DNA of 64,000 nt from Sarcomyxa edulis (lineage: Eukaryota > Basidiomycota > Agaricomycetes > Agaricales > Mycenaceae): NCBI GenBank assembly GCA_009761415.1, contig QUOL01000004.1, forward strand, positions 2,046,001-2,110,000, given 5' to 3'. Of the stretch, positions 57,976-64,000 are shown piece after piece (within the stretch, counting starts at the first letter, position 1; each line of letters starts with the position of its first letter). The translations under genes were made by a program, and so were the position numbers. The notes below the pieces were generated by a model. The model did no database searches, was not told where the DNA came from, and saw only the letters and a program-made list of their open reading frames with translations.

Positions 57976-59559
57976 ATGAAGTATCCTGAAGTTCCTCAGG
58001 TGACAGCGCTCTCGAACAATGACCATTTTCCCGTCGCCTAACATCATTTTTATTCTAGATCGACGCCGACGCGTTCATAGTTGAAGAAGGCAGGGAGGAG
58101 CAATGGGACAATCTGCCTTTCTTGAATGCTTGCAGGCCTTGGCTTGCCCACCATGGATACACACTTTACAATCTTACGAAAGATGAATGGGGCACTACCC
58201 AAGGAACTCCTTCTTTGCCTCCACCTGAACTATCGCACATATCATACCCATACTCATTTTTTTCGTGGTATGCTCATCGGCCCGTGGTACCTTGCGGTAG
58301 CTTCCAGGTGAGCAGTACTGGTCAATTCTGTTGGTTTGGTCTGATACTCTTATGAAAAACGTAGCCGCGTATTACTTACGCCCAGGACACCCTGCGCCGC
58401 GACGTAGTCATCAAGATAGTAGAAAAGGGTTCCCAGGAGTTTCTGGTGTATGAGGATCTCTTTGAATCTACCAAGCTTCCTATACCTGCTCCAGGTGTCA
58501 TGCGTCCCGTTGACCTACTCATCTCTCCTCACAACTTTGCCTTCGTTGTGATACCACGGTACGAGAGACTCAGCATAAAGTTATCTCATGCTCTAATTTT
58601 ATAATGTAGCTGGGGTGATATTCCTGAGTATCCTAAATTTGAGAGTGTTCGCGAGACGCTGTATTATATGTCATCTTTAGTCCAGGTGCGTCCTCAAGAT
58701 TGTGTTCATCTTCAAACTGTATAAACACGCTCCCTCGTATAGGGTCTGGCTTTTCTTCACAGCCGCCGGATAGTCCACCGGGTGAGTGCTGTCCTAGATC
58801 TGTCCCGCTAACAAGTCTGACCATCTATGACAGGATATAAGTCATTCTAACATTCTCATAAACCACTTTGACAGAAATGATCTCTATGGGGGGAGTCCAT
58901 TGGACGAACGTGGCCCCGCTTCCTTTGTAGAACGAGTATTCCTTCGAGAGCGGGGACTTGCTCGGTACTGCTTGTTCGACTTCGATATCTCGATGATTTT
59001 CTCTCCTGATGCACCATCCGTTGACTGCCGCCTGGATTCTTCCCTCTCTAATTGGGGCATCTCCTTTTACCACCCGCCGGATACTAAACAGGGTGAATTC
59101 GATTACGATCCTTTTCCTTTCGATGTCGCCTGCCTCGGAAACTTGCTGGCAGAGTATTATGTAAGTCATATTCAAGAGACTTTTTCGTCTGTACTGATGT
59201 TGTTTTGGGTTTAGTTCATAATCCCGAGCGTTCCGCTTCTTGCTCCATTATTCGACAGAATGACTACCCATGTTATATCCCGTCGTTTCACCGCTCTTGA
59301 GGCTGCAAATTTCTGCGACTACATCGTCAACAATATGTCCCAGGAAGAGCTGGACACTTCGATACCTCCAAAGCCAAAATTGACTGGCGAACGAATAATA
59401 AAAGACCGTTGGAAATCACTTCCCCCGGAATTTATTGCTAATTGGTCTACCTATCGCGAGACTCCGCCAACGCTATCCGTTCGCATTCTCAGATGTCTCG
59501 CCAGCCACCGTCTGACCTCGGGGTTGCTTAGGTTCATTCGTCGTAGATTCCGCATCTGA
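57976..59559 (+). CDS. Kinase-like protein D
   Basis: Starts MKYPEVPQ, then IDADAFIVEEGREEQWDNLP. Kinase features: VVIKIVEKGSQEFLVYEDLF; HR-DISHSNILINHFDRND with the intron after HR (58780-58834); CLFDFDISMIFSPDAP with DFD; and EFDYDPFPFDVACLGNLL. The last exon runs MTTHVISRRFTALEAANFC to IRRRFRI. Reads as intact. Its partner is C on the minus strand, and its 3' flank is shared with C. No glycine-rich ATP loop, so activity is uncertain. Confidence 0.83.
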
Positions 59560-61084
59560 TCACAGCTGGTCATTGTTGGGACGGGAGACTCCTCAGTGTC
59601 CCGAATTGGAGGGCATTGCTTGATGTATTCGATACAGTAGTCCTGCATTGACTTCGGCCCTTTACAACATTCCGGACCCCAGATGACTTTCTCTTGCCTC
59701 TAGCAACAAACAACCTCGTCTCGTGATGACTACGGGAAACTTTAGAGCCGGGCGCCGAGCCCTTAGATTGAATCAGGCTGCCATACCAGCACGAACGATA
59801 TTCATGTGTACTCGCGTATGAACTGACTTCCCCTCATATTGCACTGCTCTCTGATTGGATCGCTCGGGGTACCCATTTGGTTTCTCTCGGAGTGAGCGAT
59901 ACGCTATCTCAATTAACTTTATCTACTTACTCGCCAATACCGTTCCTCTGTGTTATCATGATTGTCGACCCGAGTCGCGTACTCCAGGAGTCACTGTCAC
60001 CGGACGCGTCAGTCAGCGTGACCTTTTCGATCGATAAGAGATTCAGATTGTCGCTGATCGTCTACTTATTCTGTCATACTGACTCCTCCTGATTCCTAGC
60101 TAATGAGTCAATAACTTTATACCCTTCCGCTTTTACCCCCCTTCTTTCTTGAGCCCACGGTCCCCTACTATCTCAGCTCCAAAATAACTTTTGTCCCCTG
60201 TTAGACCCGAGCCATCCCGCTTGCTGCGGCCCGTACAAGATATCTCGAGGTGAGATTCTTTTCATCTTTTCATATGAGTATATTCTGACTGCGAACCTAT
60301 TTCTTTTTACCAAAAGATCACTGTCATTACGCACCGCGAGGAAGATCTGGTTCGAAAATGACAGACTGTATTTGAGCTGTGAGTATACTCCTGCTATATC
60401 AGCTTCCTCCGTCAGATTCTCGCCTACACTCTTTTCTGACCCCGCGAATGTGGATGCCGTCAGATACACACACGAGGCTTCGAGGGTGCTGATGTACGAT
60501 AGGTGAGCTTGACTCGAACTCCTCAGTTTACACACACTTTAATTGTATATGGGGCCGTACGGATCAGAGAACCCAAATGTTTTCCCTTTAATGCACGGCA
60601 AAATATTCCATATATCGATAGTAAGAGACCGTGGTGTTGTCCAAAGATAGAGATGTTACTCATATAACCCGACCCTTCCTCAGATATTTGTGTGTTCAAT
60701 ATCGCGCATGTCTCTTTGTGGAGTACTCGTCTTAGGATGTTCCAATTCGCAGGATCTTGCGGCCCACGTCTTGTCTAAAAACGAGCGAATCAGACCGTCA
60801 AATGGAACGCATATAGTATCGACGATAACTCTAGATCTTGTGGGCGTCAGAAGGCACGGGATCCAATCAAAGACTGTCATGAGGACCCATAATAAGCCGA
60901 ATAAGTGGATTCTAAACCTCCAGTGAGAAAGCTCAATATTCGGAGGTAATCATCTCCCATTGTTCTCGTTTCGTCGATCTTCGTTGACCCCCATACCCTT
61001 TGATCCATCGATAAGATTCTACAGGACCCCATATATATTCCTGCTCCTTGTCGGTATCAAATCGCCTCTTTCCCAAGCTCACCC
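59560..61084 (+). other. Spacer between kinase D and NPL3; second copy of the module start
   Basis: 59560-59850 is the D 3' flank (inverted copy at 50840-51126). From ~59836 it matches the NPL2 upstream region at 55500. No gene of its own; frames here follow the repeat. Confidence 0.65.
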
Positions 61085-61927
61085 ATGTCTTCATTACCGT
61101 TCTACAGGATCCCTGAATTCCCATTAGCTCTTCAGGTAACCTGCTGTCTCTTACGAGTTCTCGCATAGCCTGACCATGAAACGCCAATTGGCAGGTTGGC
61201 CAGTGGACCATCCTCCTCCAGAATCTACCTCGTATCAGCGCCGATTCTGCTTTCAAGGCGAACGACGTTGTCTGCATACGAGAAGTGCATCCAGCGAGAG
61301 CTCACATGGTTGGTACATTGATTCTGACTTCTCTCCGTCTTTTCAATGATTGTATGGGTACCCAGTCTTATGTATCCAGAACCAATTCAAATATCCACAA
61401 CACCGACTATATCATCAGCAAGTTTGGGAAACGTCAAATCGAGACTAAAATTCAAAGTCCATCTTCGTTTAGACAATATTGCTACAACAAAAACATGAGC
61501 CTTACCCTTAATGGACGGTACGAAACAGCTGAACTGCGCCCGGGCCTCAAGGTATATTGCAAATACATCGTACTGTGATGATGATCGTCGAAACGCTGTT
61601 GCAGGTTTACCTCACAGATGACTTTACATTCAACATAAGAGGGACGCAATATCTAGTGAAGAAGGGTACACGGGTGACTATTGCTGAGGGGCCCCGTACT
61701 GTTCAGACGGTATTTACCATCTCAATGAGACTACATCCTTAATGCGTACTAATCTTCTTGTGTAGGGTTCACGATCGACCAACCCATTAGAATGGGGCTA
61801 TCAAATTGACTATTCCATGTTTGAGCTGGTGGATGCAGTTGTATACTACCCTCTTGCGGTCCGTGCCGATTTTTGCAGCCCTAATGCTACCCAAAGGCCT
61901 GTTGGTAGAGCTGGCAGCTTGCAGTAG
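61085..61927 (+). CDS. NPL3: small protein family of unknown function
   Basis: Starts MSSLPFYRIPEFPLALQ, then VGQWTILLQNLPRISADSAF, KANDVVCIREVHPARAHM, IHNTDYIISKFGKRQIETKI, VYLTDDFTFNIRGTQYLVKK and WGYQIDYSMFELVDAVVYYP, ending ATQRPVGRAGSLQ. Exon borders match NPL2 one for one. It appears intact and is the functional counterpart of truncated NPL1. It precedes kinase E by 273 bp. Confidence 0.7.
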
Positions 61928-62199
61928 AGCTTAGCCCACATCAGAATCGAGGGCGTTTCCCTCGTGCATATGTAGATTCTATATTATCCCATGCCAGAAT
62001 AAGACGCTGTCCTACAGTTTATGGACATGTAAAGGCTCGATATTTGTCAGAAGCAACGTGGGAGGTTGGTGGAAGGTGTACCAATGCTATACTTAGACTC
62101 GCTCGGATCGGATTTCGGGTCTGAAGCAACTTTGAGCTATAAGTTGAACTTCACTCGGGTAAGTTACCAGTATACCTCCTCCTCCAAGTATCTTCTACA

Positions 62200-63791
62200 A
62201 TGACTGTACTCTCGACGATGAAACATCCTGATATCCCTCAGGTAACATTGTTTTTAGTCATCGAATCCGTCGTCTGACACGAGTTTCTATTCCAGATCGA
62301 TTCCGATGCATTCATGAATGATCAAGATAGGGAAGACTTTTGGGACAATGTACCTTTCTTGACTGCCTGCAAGTCGTGGCTTGCTTTCCGTGGATACACG
62401 CTCTATGATCTTACCAAGGATGATTGCGACAACACTATTGCGTCACCTGCGTTGCCTCCGCCCGAGGCATCACACGTATCGTATCCCTACGCGTTCTTTT
62501 CGTATGATAAAGACACTCCTATACAACCACTTGGTGGATACCGGGTGAGGATCCTCACTTGATTCTATCTGGTCAATCTTTGGCACTCATTTAGGTACTA
62601 AGACACGTATCACCTACGCCCAGGACGCCCTACGTCGCGACGTAGTCATCAAAATAGTGGAAAAGGGCTCGCAGGAATTTTTGGTATATCAAAATCTCTT
62701 TGAATCCACCAAAATTTCTATACCAGCTCCAGGCGTCATGCGCCCTGTTGACCTACTCATCTCTCCTCACAACTTTGCCTTCGTTGTGATGCCGCGGTAA
62801 GATATACCTAGAAAAGTGTTGCATCATATCGTGATAACTCTATCGTCAGCTGGGGCGATGATACCTACTATCCCGAATTCGGGACTGTTCGCCAGACGCT
62901 CTCCTATATTGCATCATTGGTCCATGTGCGCAAAATTATAACTATCTTTCTATCCCGGCTCATCTAGGTCCATAGGGCTTAGCTTTTCTTCACAGCCGCC
63001 GGATTGTTCATCGGGTGAGTGCTTTGATCCTTCAAATGCTCGCTCTATAAACCGACGATTGCTTCTCCAAGGATCTAAGATATGCTAACATTCTCATTAA
63101 CCACTTCGACCGCAATGCCACCCCCGGTATGGATCCAACAGGCCGTCAGTCCTACGTGGATCGGATGTCTCTTTTAGAACGGGGGCTCGTTCAATACTGT
63201 CTATTCGATTTTGACATCTCGATGATATTCCCCCCTGATGCGCCTGCGGTGGAATGTCGCCTGGATGCTTCTCTATCCACCTGGGGCATGCCTTGTTTCC
63301 ATCCACCCGACACAAAGCAGGGAGAATTTGACTACGATCCCTTTGCTTTTGATGTCGCTTGCTTGGGGAACGTTTTAGCCAGATATGATGTGAGCTGTCA
63401 TTCTTGCGTCCTTTTGTGTCTGAATTTCATTTCGTTGTTTGGTCAGTTCGCAATCCCGAATATTCCACTTCTTGCTCCACTATTGGACGGAATGACCACC
63501 CATATTATATCGCGTCGTTTTACAGCTCTTGAAGCTGCCAACTTCTGCGATAACATCCTCGAAAACATGTCCTCAGAGCAACTCGACGGTCCAATACCTA
63601 TTGAGCCGGATCCTGCTGAGCGACGCGTGGTCAAAGACCGCTGGGAATCCCTTCCTCTTGACTTTGTTACGAAGTGGTCCTGCTACCGCGAAACTCCGCC
63701 ATCATTGTCTATTCGTATACTTCGATGGCTCTCAGATCACCGGCTGGCCTCGGGCTTACTTAGACTTGTTCGTCGTACCTTCCGTATCTAA
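62200..63791 (+). CDS. Kinase-like protein E
   Basis: Exons 62200-62241 (MTVLSTMKHPDIPQ) and 62296-62544 are exact; more follow. Kinase motifs: RRDVVIKIVEKGSQEF; SRRIVHR-DLRYANILINHFD with an intron after HR; CLFDFDISMIFPPDAP; EFDYDPFAFDVACLGNVL. The last exon ends LVRRTFRI. It keeps the invariant Lys, the HRD Asp with downstream Asn, and the DFD Asp, but has no Gly-rich loop. Partner of B on the minus strand. Confidence 0.84.
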
Positions 63792-63821
63792 TCCCACAGA
63801 GCCGGATATATGAAGATAATA

Positions 63822-64000
63822 CTAGAGCATTTTGGACTACTGTATGTGCTGAATACCCATAAAATGATAATGTTTGCCACTAGGGCATGTGCATGATCGT
63901 CGCTGCTACTTTTGTATTGCTATGTACGTCGATGAATCTCTTTGCGACAGCGGGCGACCAGCGGGCGACTTCACCACTGTCACATGTCACAAGTCGCGCG
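63822..64000 (+). repeat. Third copy of the sensor 3' flank
   Basis: ACTAGAGCATTTTGG and the block CACTAGGGCATGTGCATGA...TATGTACGTCGATGAAT match 54727-54745 and 55108-55170. The end (GTCACATGTCAC..GTCGCGCG) matches the flank of gene A/B at about 47890-47925 in reverse. Confidence 0.72.

Larger units (their letters stand above)
57800..64000 (+). repeat. Right arm of the large inverted duplication (continues past window)
   Basis: Order D, NPL3, E, sensor 3' flank, mirroring C, NPL1, B, sensor 3' flank of the left arm. The arm is open-ended at base 64000. Confidence 0.8.

Noticed and set aside
1..64000. CRISPR arrays, rRNA genes, bacterial-type operons
   Set aside because: No regularly spaced repeats of that kind and no rRNA-like sequence. 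The DNA is eukaryotic with spliceosomal introns.

Overview
The window is nuclear DNA of a mushroom-forming basidiomycete (Agaricomycetes). Genes are dense and carry many 50-65 nt GT-AG introns. The families fit this group: a coiled-coil F-box protein, a basidiomycete EF-hand/ZZ-finger protein, MIC60, a polyQ/FG nucleoporin, alpha-arrestins, a fungal alpha-kinase and expanded kinase-like proteins. I rebuilt exons by hand from splice sites and codon phase; where exon joins are listed, the phases close exactly.

Layout. 0-14 kb is mostly housekeeping: 3' end of an NMNAT/POF1-like gene, an F-box protein, a 14-exon EF-hand + ZZ-finger protein, MIC60, an unrecognised conserved protein, and nucleoporin NUP49/p58, which has a 6-nt microexon. 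14-34 kb is an alpha-arrestin cluster: one gene on the minus strand, three in tandem on the plus strand, and a decayed remnant. An 8.84 kb DNA transposon (16637-25473) sits between the minus-strand arrestin and the plus-strand ones. It has ~444-bp terminal inverted repeats (TIRs), a perfect 7-bp target-site duplication and three genes: an alpha-kinase, a D-D-E integrase-type transposase and an unrecognised protein. Each TIR holds a tRNA-like unit followed by a T-run. A 374-bp MITE lies between the second and third tandem arrestins.

35-46 kb holds a small conserved protein, a short three-exon gene, a VTC1-like membrane protein divergent from a SIS1-type J-protein, a gene-poor 3.9 kb stretch, and a second, divergent J-protein.

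46-64 kb is a young, rearranged duplication zone. Five kinase-like genes and three copies of a ~190-aa protein of unknown function alternate. C-NPL1-B on the minus strand mirrors D-NPL3-E on the plus strand around a spacer that holds a Mid2/WSC-like cell-surface sensor. NPL1 has lost its promoter and 5' exons at a visible deletion junction. Pieces of the sensor's 3' flank follow both B and E, so the right arm probably continues past the window.

The best candidates for something undescribed are the alpha-kinase-carrying transposon and the repeated NPL/kinase-like module.
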